A stretch of 64,000 nt of DNA from [Clostridium] celerecrescens 18A (GCF_002797975.1 NZ_PGET01000001.1:4390001-4454000); one strand, 5' to 3'; positions 25,348 to 35,385 are shown, numbered from the stretch's first letter. Numbers and translations: made by a program. The notes: generated by a model from the letters alone, not told the origin.

Positions 25348-27104
25348 AAAGAAATTCCTCCTTCCAAAGGTATTTTGATTGTCATGGAAGTAATGTCTCC
25401 AGCCAGATTTATTTCAAAGGATGCACGGGGATGAAAGATTTTTACCCGGTTTTCCACATTTCTTATACCAACCTTTCCATCGGAGTATACTTCCTTAATA
25501 TGAATGGGAATTCCGTTATTTTTTTCTTCCAGGATCAGGGTATGGTCCTCAATGGAGGCGGAGATAGAGATAATAATGGAAATACCGTCCCCGTCCATTC
25601 CATGCTTTAAGGCATTCTCCACAAGAGGCTGTATGAGGAGCCTTGGAATGGAAATGTTCTTCGCCTCTTCTTCCATGGAGCTTATAAAGGTCAGCCGTTC
25701 ATCATAGCGTATTTTAAGGAGATTGCAGTATTGGATGCAGAATTCAAATTCTTCTTCAACCGTGGTCAGCTTTGCATCGCTGCAGGTATAGCGGAATATT
25801 CGGGTGAGCTGGATAATGCTGTCCTCCAGCTCTTTTTTCATCCCGATCCGGTTCATGGTGAGAAAGCAGTTTAAGGTATTGTAGAGAAAATGGGGGTTGA
25901 TCTGGCTTTGAAGAGCCCGGTATTCTGCCTCCTGCCGGTCAATCTCATATTTATAGGACCGGTCAATGTAAAGCTCCAGCTTCTGGATCATCTCATTTAG
26001 ATTCTCCGCAATCAGGGACAATTCTTCCGTGTTAAAGGAATCGTTCTGCAAAAGGTCTGTGTCAGGGACAGATGCCTCCAAATCTCCCCGTGCCACCTTT
26101 TTCATGGTATTTAAAATGGAATTTAAAGCAAGGGCAGTCTTTTTTGAGTTGGAGCGGAAAATGGAGAATGCAGCCAGAATGGAGGAAAGGCTTAAAACAG
26201 CAGCCAGGCTCCACACAATGGATACCTGCTTAAAAATATCCTTTTGGGAAGAGACAAAAATAAGCTGCCAGGGCATTCCTGAAATATCACTTTTATACAG
26301 AAGGTACGTATCAGAGTCTGTCTGGATTTTATGTTTCGGGGAAGAAAGCGTTTCAAGGACACATTTTTCCACCTTTCCAACCTGGTAAACAGGAGTTCCG
26401 TCCTGACCTGCAATCACAAAGCCTGAATTTTCGCTTAAGCTTACACTGCTGAAAATATCCTTAATGATTTTGTCGGAGGCATCGATCCGTATGACGCCCA
26501 GCTTCCGTTTGGTGTACACGTTGCGGACCGTATGAAGGGCGGAGATGACCGTTGTCTCAGCACGGATATAAGGGGGAGGTTCTGAAACCATAAAATAATA
26601 AGGGTCCGCTGAATGTAAAACCTGCTGATACCAGGGCTCCAGCTGGTAAGGGTAGTCTGTGGTATTGATAAGATCACTGGTTTTTGTTGCAGTGACGATG
26701 ATATGGTTGTCCGGGTTTACAGGCATGAAAGATACTGCCAGAATATCCTCCCTGGCGGTATTTAAAATACGCTGCATGGAAGTGGTATAATTTTGCCGGT
26801 GGCGCTCGATCCGGTAATCTGAGGAACCGTCCTTTGTATATTTTCCATTTTCAACAGCTGCAAAAAAGTTCAGAATATCATCATAAATATAAGGGGTAAG
26901 AGCCAGCCTTTTTAAGTCGGATACATAGGTGCTTAAATTGGTTGAAATAGAGTAAAGGGAGGTTGAAAAGTACTTTTCATTGTCCCTGTATATCCTTTTT
27001 TGAAAGTAAAAGGCAAGTATGGTGGCCATGATGATGATAGGCATAACAATACTGATGAGAAACAGGGCCAAAAACCGGTTTTGAAAGCTTTGGCGTTTTT
27101 TCAT
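25344..27104 (-). CDS. YesM-type sensor histidine kinase, alpha-galactoside module
   Basis: A 586-residue membrane kinase. Transmembrane segments near 10-32 and about 290-312 enclose an extracellular Cache-like sensing region. A HAMP segment (SILNTMKKVARGDLEA) follows, then the His_kinase domain with phosphoacceptor His405 in QINPHFLYNTL. The ATPase domain has the N-box QPLVENALKHG and the G-box VGIRNVENRV. YesM kinases often monitor extracellular sugars, sometimes with the cognate binding protein. It is divergent from the binding-protein gene at 27292 and overlaps the response regulator gene, so it forms a local sugar-sensing circuit. Confidence 0.92.
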   Translation of the reverse strand: MKKRQSFQNRFLALFLISIVMPIIIMATILAFYFQKRIYRDNEKYFSTSLYSISTNLSTYVSDLKRLALTPYIYDDILNFFAAVENGKYTKDGSSDYRIERHRQNYTTSMQRILNTAREDILAVSFMPVNPDNHIIVTATKTSDLINTTDYPYQLEPWYQQVLHSADPYYFMVSEPPPYIRAETTVISALHTVRNVYTKRKLGVIRIDASDKIIKDIFSSVSLSENSGFVIAGQDGTPVYQVGKVEKCVLETLSSPKHKIQTDSDTYLLYKSDISGMPWQLIFVSSQKDIFKQVSIVWSLAAVLSLSSILAAFSIFRSNSKKTALALNSILNTMKKVARGDLEASVPDTDLLQNDSFNTEELSLIAENLNEMIQKLELYIDRSYKYEIDRQEAEYRALQSQINPHFLYNTLNCFLTMNRIGMKKELEDSIIQLTRIFRYTCSDAKLTTVEEEFEFCIQYCNLLKIRYDERLTFISSMEEEAKNISIPRLLIQPLVENALKHGMDGDGISIIISISASIEDHTLILEEKNNGIPIHIKEVYSDGKVGIRNVENRVKIFHPRASFEINLAGDITSMTIKIPLEGGISL

Positions 27105-27291
27105 GTTGAGTCACCTCCTGGGCCTATATTGTATCCATATTATCAATGATTTTCAATCCCCCATGGGGAAAATGATGGAAATGAGCCTGAAAGTGTAGAT
27201 TTGAGTATCTTACGGATTCCAAAGGACTATGATAAACTAAGGATACAAAATAGCCGGCTAAAAACTAATAGGAATGTAAGGGAGAATATTT

Positions 27292-28620
27292 ATGAAGAAG
27301 TTAGCACTTGCCGCGATGGCAGGTTTCATTGCAGTCAGCATGTCAGGCTGCTCCAAGGCACCTGAAGAGCCTGCGGAGACAACCACGACCACAGCTGCAC
27401 AAGCAGTAAAAGAGACAGAATCAAAAGGGAATGCAGTAGCTTCCACAGGTGTTACCATTGAATTTTTATATAACTTAAATGGTGAGTCTGTCAGCGATGC
27501 CATTCAGGATGTTTGCAAGCAGTTTACAGAGGAAACAGGAATCGGTGTGGAGGCGGTCATGCCTGGGAGTAATTTTTCTGATATCATGAAGACCAGAATG
27601 GCTTCCAACCAGCTTCCTGATGTGTGGACAACCCATGGCTGGGCAGTTGCAAGATATGCAGAATACTTATCTCCTTTGAATGATTTTGAATTTGCATCTC
27701 ACATTGCCCCAAGCATTAAGGAGCAGATCACTAACGGAGAAGGAAACCTTTATACCTTACCCATTGACATGGATTTAACCGGAATGATCTACAATGAAAA
27801 TGTTCTGGAAGAAGCCGGTGTGAATGTGGATGACATCAAAACCTGGGCTGATTTTGAGGCAGCCTGTGAGAAGATCAAGGCAGCAGGACTTACCCCAATT
27901 CAGCTTGGCGGAAAAGACAGCTACACCATGGGAAATATGATGGATTTCGTGGCACCAACTTTGATCACAAACGAGGATGAGGCCAATCAGTCTGCCCTTT
28001 TAGACGGCAGCTTTGATTGGAGCAAGTGGAATACGGTTGTAAATCAGATTGATTCCTGGAGACAGAAGGGATATTTCAATACAGATGCAGTTACAGCAGA
28101 TTTCATGACTGGCATTAAGGCTCTTGCGGCCGATAAGGCAGCTTTCATGTTCACCGCTGCCAGCGGAATCACAGAAACCTACGTTCAGAACCAGGATACA
28201 AAAATGGGCTTTATGCCTCTTCCTGCAAGAGAAGAGGGGTTAAAACAGTCCCTGATGACAGGGGAGCACTTTGCAGTGGGCATGTCAAAGACCACAAAGC
28301 ATCCGGAGGAAGTAAAACAGTTTATGGAATTCCTTGCCCGGGAAGACATTTGTTCTTACCTTGCAACCAAATGCGGTATGCCTTCCGGACTTGACAATGT
28401 GGTAAGTGATACGGGAAGACTGGCTCCTTACTATGATAAATATGCAAATGACAGTTCCATTTTAAATATTCCGTATTTTGACAGAAAATATCTGCCAAGC
28501 GGTATGTGGAACGACCTCTGCGTAACAGGTGCAGCCATTGTTTCGGGACAGGCAGATTCCCTTACCGTCGCAGTGGATCAGATGAAGACAAGCTATGAGG
28601 AAAAGAAAGCACAGGAGTAA
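27292..28620 (+). CDS. Solute-binding lipoprotein of the alpha-galactoside importer
   Basis: A 442-residue family-1 sugar-binding protein. The lipoprotein signal ends at MSGC with Cys20. A Thr/Glu-rich linker follows, and the binding domain starts at about VTIEFLYNLNG. GGGAG precedes the ATG. The two permease genes follow after 2 bp and a 1-bp overlap, then a GH36 alpha-galactosidase. Raffinose-, melibiose- or stachyose-type oligosaccharides are therefore the likely ligands. Unlike the other three binding-protein genes in the window, no intercistronic hairpin follows this one. Confidence 0.9.
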   Translation: MKKLALAAMAGFIAVSMSGCSKAPEEPAETTTTTAAQAVKETESKGNAVASTGVTIEFLYNLNGESVSDAIQDVCKQFTEETGIGVEAVMPGSNFSDIMKTRMASNQLPDVWTTHGWAVARYAEYLSPLNDFEFASHIAPSIKEQITNGEGNLYTLPIDMDLTGMIYNENVLEEAGVNVDDIKTWADFEAACEKIKAAGLTPIQLGGKDSYTMGNMMDFVAPTLITNEDEANQSALLDGSFDWSKWNTVVNQIDSWRQKGYFNTDAVTADFMTGIKALAADKAAFMFTAASGITETYVQNQDTKMGFMPLPAREEGLKQSLMTGEHFAVGMSKTTKHPEEVKQFMEFLAREDICSYLATKCGMPSGLDNVVSDTGRLAPYYDKYANDSSILNIPYFDRKYLPSGMWNDLCVTGAAIVSGQADSLTVAVDQMKTSYEEKKAQE

Positions 28621-28622
28621 AC

Positions 28623-29495
28623 ATGAAGATTCAAAAAAAATCAGCAATCAATCTTTTTTATATTCCGGCAGTGACACTGTTTCTGGTTTTTGTAATTTAT
28701 CCTTTTGCCCAGGGTATCCGGCTTTCCTTTACCAACTGGAATGGATATTCCCAGACCATGAAATATGTTGGATTTAAAAATTATGCCAGATTGTTTCAGG
28801 ATGCAAATGTAAAGACAGCACTGGTCAATACACTTATTTACGGTGTTATGAGTACCGTGATCCAAAACATACTGGGTCTTGGCTACGCTTTATTTTTAAA
28901 TACAAAATTTAAGGGACGTTCCCTTGTCAGAACGATTATCTATATGCCGGTTATGATTGCTCCGCTGATTATGGGTTATATCATGTATTTCTTCTTTCAG
29001 TATGACGGAGGTGCGGTCAATGACATTCTGACCGCCCTCCACATGGAGCCGGTGGATTTACTGGTCCATTCAGGAACAGCCATCTGGATCATCGTTTTAG
29101 TGAATTCCCTGCAGTTTGTGGGAGTGGCCATGGTCATTTACCTGGCAGGCCTTCAGAATGTTCCCAACATGTATTATGAGGCAGCCATGATCGACGGAGC
29201 TACCTTCTGGGAACGTTTTAAGCACATTACCATTCCCCTGCTGATGCCGGCCATTTCTTCCTCTACTATTTTAAACCTGATTGGAGGATTAAAGCTTTTT
29301 GACCTGGTTATGGCGCTTACAAGCGGCGGGCCGGGATTCAGCACCCACTCCCTGTCCACTCTGGTTACCAACCAGTATTTTTCCGCTCAGTCCGCAGGAT
29401 ATGCTTCTGCAATCGGCATTTTTTCATTTCTGCTGATTATGATCATCAGCAATGTGGTCATGGGGTATTTTGACAAGAAGGAGGTGGATGCGTAA
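28623..29495 (+). CDS. CUT1 importer permease (MalF/RafF-type), alpha-galactoside module
   Basis: A 290-residue permease with six predicted helices. It has the EAA loop YEAAMIDGATFWERFKHI and the conserved LTSGGPGFST segment. It begins 2 bp after the binding-protein stop, with its ribosome site inside the preceding gene, and overlaps the next permease by one base. It pairs with the 29495 permease in the cytoplasmic membrane. The ATPase is not encoded in this operon. Confidence 0.92.
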   Translation: MKIQKKSAINLFYIPAVTLFLVFVIYPFAQGIRLSFTNWNGYSQTMKYVGFKNYARLFQDANVKTALVNTLIYGVMSTVIQNILGLGYALFLNTKFKGRSLVRTIIYMPVMIAPLIMGYIMYFFFQYDGGAVNDILTALHMEPVDLLVHSGTAIWIIVLVNSLQFVGVAMVIYLAGLQNVPNMYYEAAMIDGATFWERFKHITIPLLMPAISSSTILNLIGGLKLFDLVMALTSGGPGFSTHSLSTLVTNQYFSAQSAGYASAIGIFSFLLIMIISNVVMGYFDKKEVDA

Positions 29496-30316
29496 TGAAA
29501 GGATCAAGAGTTTCCAATGCCTGGAAGTACATACTGGCTCTCATCATCATTGCAGTCCACTTTGTACCCATTTATATGGTGGTCGCCATTGCGTTTAAAT
29601 CCCCTTATGACCATTCCTCCAGGTGGGCCTTTCCGGGATACCTTTACTTAAAAAACATTTACACCGCACTGGAACGGGGAGGGATGCTACTGGCCCTTAA
29701 AAATACGGTGATCATCAGCGGCATGGCAATTCTGTTCATTGTGGTTGTGGGAGCTATGGCGGCTTATCCTCTTGCAAGAAATAAGAGCAGGCTTAATAAT
29801 CTGGTGAAAGGGTTTATTATGGGTGTCATGATGATTCCACCCTTAAGTATTTTGGTTCCTCTGTATTCTTTTATGGCAAAAATTCAGGGTATTAATTCCT
29901 ACTGGGGCATGATCGTTACCCTGATCACCTTCCAGCTTCCCACCAGCATCTTTTTGTTTTCCAGCTTTATTACCAGCATTCCGGTTGCCCTTGAGGAAGC
30001 GGCGGCAATCGACGGCTGCGGACCGTTCCAGACATTTTTCAGGATCATTATGCCTCAGCTGAAGCCGGTAACAGCTTCTGTTATCATCATCACCGGTGTG
30101 AACTGCTGGAATAATTACCAGTTTGCCTTATACTTACTCCAGTCCCCCAGGATTAAGACTATCACACTGGCCATTGCAGGCTTCTTTTCCGCAGACTCGG
30201 CCAATGTCAATGGAGCGGCGGCGGCTGCCTTTATTGGAATCCTTCCCATGGTTGCAGTATTCCTGTTTTTACAGAAATACTTTATCCAGGGCATGGTGGA
30301 CAGCGCGATCAAGTAA
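29495..30316 (+). CDS. CUT1 importer permease (MalG/RafG-type), alpha-galactoside module
   Basis: A 273-residue permease with six helices. The EAA loop is EEAAAIDGCGPFQTFFRI and the C-terminal end is QKYFIQGMVDSAIK. The start overlaps the previous stop (TAATG), and GGAGG lies upstream. The gene is followed by a hairpin with a T-run and then by the alpha-galactosidase gene. Readthrough or a separate start must supply the enzyme. Confidence 0.92.
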   Translation: MKGSRVSNAWKYILALIIIAVHFVPIYMVVAIAFKSPYDHSSRWAFPGYLYLKNIYTALERGGMLLALKNTVIISGMAILFIVVVGAMAAYPLARNKSRLNNLVKGFIMGVMMIPPLSILVPLYSFMAKIQGINSYWGMIVTLITFQLPTSIFLFSSFITSIPVALEEAAAIDGCGPFQTFFRIIMPQLKPVTASVIIITGVNCWNNYQFALYLLQSPRIKTITLAIAGFFSADSANVNGAAAAAFIGILPMVAVFLFLQKYFIQGMVDSAIK

Positions 30317-30347
30317 TTGGATATTAACTAAATATGGTTCAGATAAG

Positions 30348-30383
30348 AAAAGCGGGAATCGGATGAGACTTCCGCTTTTTTTC
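30348..30383 (+). terminator. Terminator-like hairpin before the alpha-galactosidase gene
   Basis: AAAAGCGG (30348-30355) pairs with CCGCTTTT (30372-30379) and a run of seven T follows. It lies between the importer and its enzyme, so it may partially attenuate the operon. Confidence 0.7.
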
Positions 30384-30412
30384 TAAAATTTATTGAAAGA
30401 TTGAGGTTCATG

Positions 30413-32602
30413 ATGAGTGTACGATATATTGATGATAAGAAGGTATTCTTATTAAATACAAAGAATACAAGCTACCAGTTCCGGGTGGCGGAATATGGAT
30501 TTTTAGAGCATCTGTACTATGGAAAAAGGATATCTGATGCAGCGGATTATCTTCCGGTGAGAATCCGCCATGGGTTTGAAGCCAATCCCTATGAGTCGGA
30601 AAAGGACAGGACCCTCTGCCTTGATGTGCTGGAGCAGGAATATCCGGGGTTTGGAGTTTCAGACTTCCGTGTTTCTGCAGTCAGCGTGATTAACGGGGAT
30701 GGCTCCAACTGCATTGATTTAAGGTATGTATCACATAAGGTATCAGATGGAAAATACCGCTTACAAGAGATGCCATCCTTACGGGATAATGGCGGCACTT
30801 GGCAGACTCTGGAGGTTTTGATGAGGGACCCTTATACCCAGGTGGAGGTGACTCTTGTTTACGGCATTCTTGAAGAGTATGACATCATTACTAGATGTGC
30901 CAGGATTCAAAATGCGGGAGATAAGACCATGTTTGTAAATACAGCTCATTCCACCTGTATTTCTTTCCCTACGGATCAGATGGATATCATCAGTTTCTAT
31001 GGAAGCTGGGGCCATGAGCGGTGCGCTGAGAGAACTTCTGTGAGACACGGGAAGATCACAGTGGACAGCGCCAGAGGCATCTCCAGCCATTATCAGAACC
31101 CTTCGGCCATCCTCTGCAGCCCTGAAGCAACAGAGGCTGGGGGGGATTGCTACGGAGTTGCCCTGGTTTACAGCGGTAACTTTGCAATCACCACAGAGGT
31201 CAACGATTTTAAACAGACCAGACTGGTGGCAGGCATCAACCCGGAAACTTTCTACTGGGAGTTATCAAAAGGCAGTGTATTTGAAACACCGGAAGCAGTC
31301 ATGACCTATAGTTCCCAGGGCCTGTCCAAAATGAGCCACAATTTCCACCGGACAGTGAAGCATCATCTGATTCCCGGTCAGTTTGTCAATGAGAGGTGTC
31401 CGGTTCTCATCAACAACTGGGAGGCAACCATGATTGATTTTGACGAAGAAATGCTGGTGAATATTGCCGGAAAGGCTAAGGAACTGGGCGTTGAAATGTT
31501 TGTCATGGATGACGGCTGGTTTGGAAGAAGGACCGATGAATACAGGGGCCTTGGGGACTGGCAGTGCAACTTAAGTAAGCTGCCAAGCGGAATACCTGGA
31601 TTCTCTGCAAGAATTCATAATATGGGGTTAAAGTTCGGCATCTGGATCGAACCGGAAATGGTCAATGAGGATTCCAGGCTTTATGAGGAGCATCCCGACT
31701 GGTGTATCATGATTCCGGGAAGAAAACCTACCCGCCAGAGATATCAGCTGATCCTTGATTTCAGCAGGGATGAAGTGGTGGAGGCTATCTTTCATCAACT
31801 TTATGAGGAATTTAAGGATGCACAGATTGATTACATCAAGTGGGATATGAACCGGAGCATGACGGACCGTTATTCTGGGGCTCTTCCGGCCCACAGGCAG
31901 GGAGAGGTTTGCCATAAGTATGTGCTGGGTCTTTATAAGCTGATGGATAAGATGACAAAGGCGTTTCCAAACGTGCGGTTTGAAGGCTGCAGCGGAGGCG
32001 GAGGAAGGTTTGATATGGGGGTTCTTTACTACATGCCCCAGATCTGGTGCTCCGATGATACGGATGCGGTAGAAAGGATTCATATTCAGTACGGAACTTC
32101 CATGATTTATCCGCCTTTTGCTATGGGCTCCCATGTTTCGGAGTGCCCCAACCAGCAGACCGGAAGAACGGTTTCCATTGACACACGAGCGGCTCTTGCC
32201 TATTTTGGGACCTTTGGGTATGAGCTTGATCTAAATGAAATATCAGAGGAAGAACAGGAAGCGGTCCGCAGGCAGGTAAAATACTATCAGGAACACGGAC
32301 TTGTGTCCGCCCATGGAGACTATTACCGGCTGACCAACCCGGAAAAAGAGCGGGAGTATGGGGCGTTTATGTCGGTCTCCAAAGATAAGAAAGAGGCGGT
32401 CGTAGGATATGTGCAGAGGGTTTCCGGGGCGAATAAGGGAATTATCTACTTAAAGCTACGGGGGCTTGAGGAACAGACTGTATATGAGATTCTGGAGCTT
32501 GGTATTAAGCTTTCCGGAGCAGCACTGATGTACGCGGGACTGCCTATGCCGGTTATTAAGGCGGACAATGAAGCCAGGGTGTTCACCTTGCTGGCACGGT
32601 AA
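30413..32602 (+). CDS. GH36 alpha-galactosidase
   Basis: A 729-residue cytoplasmic GH36 enzyme. The ATG at 30413 is chosen because GAGG lies 6 bp upstream. The resulting catalytic residues fall at D478 (KWDMN, nucleophile) and D548 (WCSDDTDA, acid/base). From memory, these match the length and numbering of Geobacillus AgaA. The N-terminal beta-sandwich, the MDDGWFG strand and CSGGGGRFDMG are also typical. It hydrolyses alpha-1,6-galactosides such as raffinose and melibiose after import. No signal peptide is present, which fits uptake of intact oligosaccharides by the adjacent importer. It has no visible promoter of its own. Confidence 0.95.
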   Translation: MSVRYIDDKKVFLLNTKNTSYQFRVAEYGFLEHLYYGKRISDAADYLPVRIRHGFEANPYESEKDRTLCLDVLEQEYPGFGVSDFRVSAVSVINGDGSNCIDLRYVSHKVSDGKYRLQEMPSLRDNGGTWQTLEVLMRDPYTQVEVTLVYGILEEYDIITRCARIQNAGDKTMFVNTAHSTCISFPTDQMDIISFYGSWGHERCAERTSVRHGKITVDSARGISSHYQNPSAILCSPEATEAGGDCYGVALVYSGNFAITTEVNDFKQTRLVAGINPETFYWELSKGSVFETPEAVMTYSSQGLSKMSHNFHRTVKHHLIPGQFVNERCPVLINNWEATMIDFDEEMLVNIAGKAKELGVEMFVMDDGWFGRRTDEYRGLGDWQCNLSKLPSGIPGFSARIHNMGLKFGIWIEPEMVNEDSRLYEEHPDWCIMIPGRKPTRQRYQLILDFSRDEVVEAIFHQLYEEFKDAQIDYIKWDMNRSMTDRYSGALPAHRQGEVCHKYVLGLYKLMDKMTKAFPNVRFEGCSGGGGRFDMGVLYYMPQIWCSDDTDAVERIHIQYGTSMIYPPFAMGSHVSECPNQQTGRTVSIDTRAALAYFGTFGYELDLNEISEEEQEAVRRQVKYYQEHGLVSAHGDYYRLTNPEKEREYGAFMSVSKDKKEAVVGYVQRVSGANKGIIYLKLRGLEEQTVYEILELGIKLSGAALMYAGLPMPVIKADNEARVFTLLAR

Positions 32603-32650
32603 GGAAATTTCTGACTGGTTTTACCTACTTATAGAGAGATATGGAAAGAT

Positions 32651-32699
32651 AGGATCGGAGACAGGGAACGCATTAGATGTTGTTCCTCTCTTCGATCCT
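32651..32699. terminator. Long hairpin between the GH36 gene and the convergent kinase gene
   Basis: AGGATCG..GGAAC (from 32651) and GTTCC..CGATCCT (to 32699) form an interrupted stem of about 18 positions. Only a weak T-tract follows on either side. It probably terminates both convergent transcripts. Confidence 0.6.
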
Positions 32700-32726
32700 A
32701 TTTACATTAATTCTTGTAATAATAAT

Positions 32727-34478
32727 TTAATTTTTCCGGTATTGCGGGATTTTGAATGATATACAGGTTCCCATATTTTTTTTACTAAGTATTTTTAATT
32801 GAGAAGTGTTTCCATATTGCATTACCAGGCGGCTGTTAACATTGGTCAGGCCGATGTTTTCCTGACTGGGAAGATTGATTTTTTCCTTGAGGGCAGCCAC
32901 TTCTTCTTTGCTCATGCCAACACCTGTATCTATTACGGTAATGGTAAGCCATAGATTTTTCTCAGCTATTTTGAGTTTGATAAAGCCTGAACCTGGAAGG
33001 GGCTTGATGCCATGATACAGGCTGTTTTCAATAAGTGGCTGCAGGATAAGCCTCATGATGGGGTATGATTCCACTGCCTTGTCATAATCGTAGTACAGGA
33101 TGTATTTATCCTCATATCGGTATCTCTGGATACTGTCATATTTCTTCAGATATTCAACCTCATCTCTGATGGTTACCATGGAGGTGGTATTTTGAAGCGA
33201 ATATTTGAGAATATCGGAGAGTGCTTCAATGATGTTGTTCAGAGACGTAGGTTCACCGGTAAATTCAATGGCCTTAAAATCCAGTGTCTGCAAAGTGTTA
33301 AAGAGAAAATGTGGATTGATTTGAAGCTGTAGAGCAGCCATTTCCGCCAGCTTTTGTTCCTGCTTCTTTAATGTCAGCTGATTTTTTAGGAACGTCTGAT
33401 GAACAAATAGCCGGACGATATTATTCAAAATAATATCATATTCATCCTTGATAAAGCTTGGCTTCTCCTGATTGTAGGTACCGCGTTCTGCATCGGAGAA
33501 TACAGTAACAAAGTAATCGATCTGCTGAAAGTTTTTCTTGGTAATGGTATAAGCAATCCAGACCATTGTGCAAATCACCACTGCCAGAACCATAAGTAAT
33601 TGGAAAAGCAGCGTGTACAGCGCCAGATAGTAATTAGACTTGCTGGTGCATGCGGCGATATAGGTACCGCAATCGGCCGGTATGATTCTGACATAATAGT
33701 TCTGGTGGTTAAAAGATATCCAGTCCTGGTAGGGCTGGTCAGAAGAAGCCATTACCATAGATACGATGGCCTCCCTGTCGTGGTCGCCTAGTTCCGGCAT
33801 GTTCCCGTTTCCTTGTAAAAGAAAATTGCCCTGTGAGTCAATGATAAAAAACTGATCCAGATTAGAGCCAGAATTGAGAAGCTGCTTTAACTGCTCTTCA
33901 TAGATATTGACCAGGATGACGCCCTGGAACATGCTGAGCTTTCTGTAATAAGTCAGAACAGGGGTAGGCCGGCTGTAGGAATATAAGGTCATATTCCGTT
34001 TCTCAATCCACTCGCTTTTGTCTGAGGTTTTATAGGATTCCATCCAGTTTAAGTCAGAAAATTGTGACAACTGGGCAATACCTCCGGTATAAGAGGTAAG
34101 GATGGAATCATATCCATCCAGATAATAATATACCGAGGAGATATAAGAAGCATTACTGGTCAGAGAAGCAAAATTGGAGAAAATACTGTTAGTGAGGATC
34201 ACATCCATGTAACCAAGCTGCTTATGAGATATAAAATTGCGCAGCGAAATGGACATCCTGGGATTTCGGACCAGCATATCATATTGAGTAGCAGCGCTGT
34301 CAAGAACAAGGGAATAGCTGTCTCTGACGGCCTGGGCTGACTTGATGGCTTCGGCTTCTATATCCTTTTGCTTTCCATACACAATGGCAGCGAGAAAAAT
34401 CATAAAAACGGTAATGATGGGAAGCGTGATGATGCCTGTATAATATAAGAATCGTTTAATAAAATTTCGTTTTCTCAT
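32727..34478 (-). CDS. YesM-type sensor histidine kinase, GH43 module
   Basis: A 583-residue membrane kinase with an N-terminal transmembrane helix (about 10-32) and a second near 285-310. An extracellular region rich in Tyr/Ser lies between them. The phosphoacceptor His390 is in LQINPHFLFNTLQ. The N-box is LQPLIENSLYHG, with DTGVGMS and the G-box NIGLTNVNSRL following. It starts 1 nt after the response-regulator stop, the reverse gene order of the first YesMN pair. It likely senses a plant cell-wall sugar imported by the divergent transporter at 35477. Confidence 0.92.
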   Translation of the reverse strand: MRKRNFIKRFLYYTGIITLPIITVFMIFLAAIVYGKQKDIEAEAIKSAQAVRDSYSLVLDSAATQYDMLVRNPRMSISLRNFISHKQLGYMDVILTNSIFSNFASLTSNASYISSVYYYLDGYDSILTSYTGGIAQLSQFSDLNWMESYKTSDKSEWIEKRNMTLYSYSRPTPVLTYYRKLSMFQGVILVNIYEEQLKQLLNSGSNLDQFFIIDSQGNFLLQGNGNMPELGDHDREAIVSMVMASSDQPYQDWISFNHQNYYVRIIPADCGTYIAACTSKSNYYLALYTLLFQLLMVLAVVICTMVWIAYTITKKNFQQIDYFVTVFSDAERGTYNQEKPSFIKDEYDIILNNIVRLFVHQTFLKNQLTLKKQEQKLAEMAALQLQINPHFLFNTLQTLDFKAIEFTGEPTSLNNIIEALSDILKYSLQNTTSMVTIRDEVEYLKKYDSIQRYRYEDKYILYYDYDKAVESYPIMRLILQPLIENSLYHGIKPLPGSGFIKLKIAEKNLWLTITVIDTGVGMSKEEVAALKEKINLPSQENIGLTNVNSRLVMQYGNTSQLKILSKKNMGTCISFKIPQYRKN

Positions 34479-34479
34479 G

Positions 34480-35229
34480 TCATTCTCCGTGAGGGGGGCA
34501 GTGATTCTGCCGGTACTGCGATGGCGTCATATGGAAATACTGATGAAAAGCCCTTGAGAAATTCTTTGGATTGTCATACCCCACCCGGTAGGCGATCTCA
34601 TATTGTTTATAACCAATATCTTTCAGCATTCTGGCTGCATTATCCATACGAGTCTTAAGCAGATAATTGGAAAAGCTTATATTGGAGTGCTCCTTCATGA
34701 CCTTCGATAAATAATTGGGGCTTAATTCCACAAGTCTGGCTGCTTGTTCCAGCGTGGCATTCTGGTAATTCGTATCCAGATAATTCTTAACCATGCTGAT
34801 AAGCTTTTCATAATAGCTCAAATTCTCTTCTTCCGGTGCAGGAGAACGATGATTTTCAATATTGAGATTTTCCCTGATTTTTGTAAGGCAATCAACCAGA
34901 TCTTCGTATTTGACTGGCTTTAAAAGATAGTCAATGGCACCGCTGCGCAGAGCCCGTCTGACATAGTCGAAATCCTGGTATCCACTGAAAAAAATAATCC
35001 GGACCTTCCTCTTTGAAGAAAGTTTTTCTGACAGTTCCAGTCCATCCATAATAGGCATCCGGATGTCGGAAAGAATCAGATCGACATGATTTCCCAGTAT
35101 GAATTCATAGGCTTCCTTGCCATTGGCGAAGCAGCCGGCTACTTCAAAGCCCAGTTGGTTCCAGGGAAACAGGTTTAAGAGGCCGCTGCGGATCTTGGCT
35201 TCATCATCAATGATGATCACTTGATACAT
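34480..35229 (-). CDS. YesN-type response regulator (compact), GH43 module
   Basis: A 249-residue protein. The start at 35229 (MYQVIIIDDE) has AAGGGAG upstream; the longer frame would begin at a GTG over that site. The receiver domain has D8/D9, phosphoacceptor D55 (LILSDIRMP), the Ser in FFSGY and K in YLLKPVK. After a short linker the AraC helix-turn-helix domain follows at about 150-245 (LEQAARLVELSPNYLSKVMK, QYEIAYRVGYDNPKNFSRAF). It probably activates the divergent importer operon through the direct repeats at 35331-35385. Confidence 0.92.
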   Translation of the reverse strand: MYQVIIIDDEAKIRSGLLNLFPWNQLGFEVAGCFANGKEAYEFILGNHVDLILSDIRMPIMDGLELSEKLSSKRKVRIIFFSGYQDFDYVRRALRSGAIDYLLKPVKYEDLVDCLTKIRENLNIENHRSPAPEEENLSYYEKLISMVKNYLDTNYQNATLEQAARLVELSPNYLSKVMKEHSNISFSNYLLKTRMDNAARMLKDIGYKQYEIAYRVGYDNPKNFSRAFHQYFHMTPSQYRQNHCPPHGE

Positions 35230-35330
35230 TATGAACACTCCCTTCACTAAAGATCTAATTTTATTATAAAGAAAAAAAATAAAAAAGCATCTTTTATTTT
35301 TAAGGAATTGGTCGGATCGTTGAAAATGAA

Positions 35331-35385
35331 GAAATTTAGTTCATAATGATACTCTGTCCGGAAAATTAGTAGAAAATGATACGAT
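35331..35385. repeat. Two 25-bp direct repeats spaced 30 bp: candidate response-regulator sites
   Basis: Copies at 35331-35355 and 35361-35385 share 18 of 25 positions, including TAGT and AATGATAC. Their period is exactly 30 bp, close to three helical turns. They sit 17 bp upstream of a weak -35 box, as expected for an AraC-type activator bound as a tandem dimer. Confidence 0.6.
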
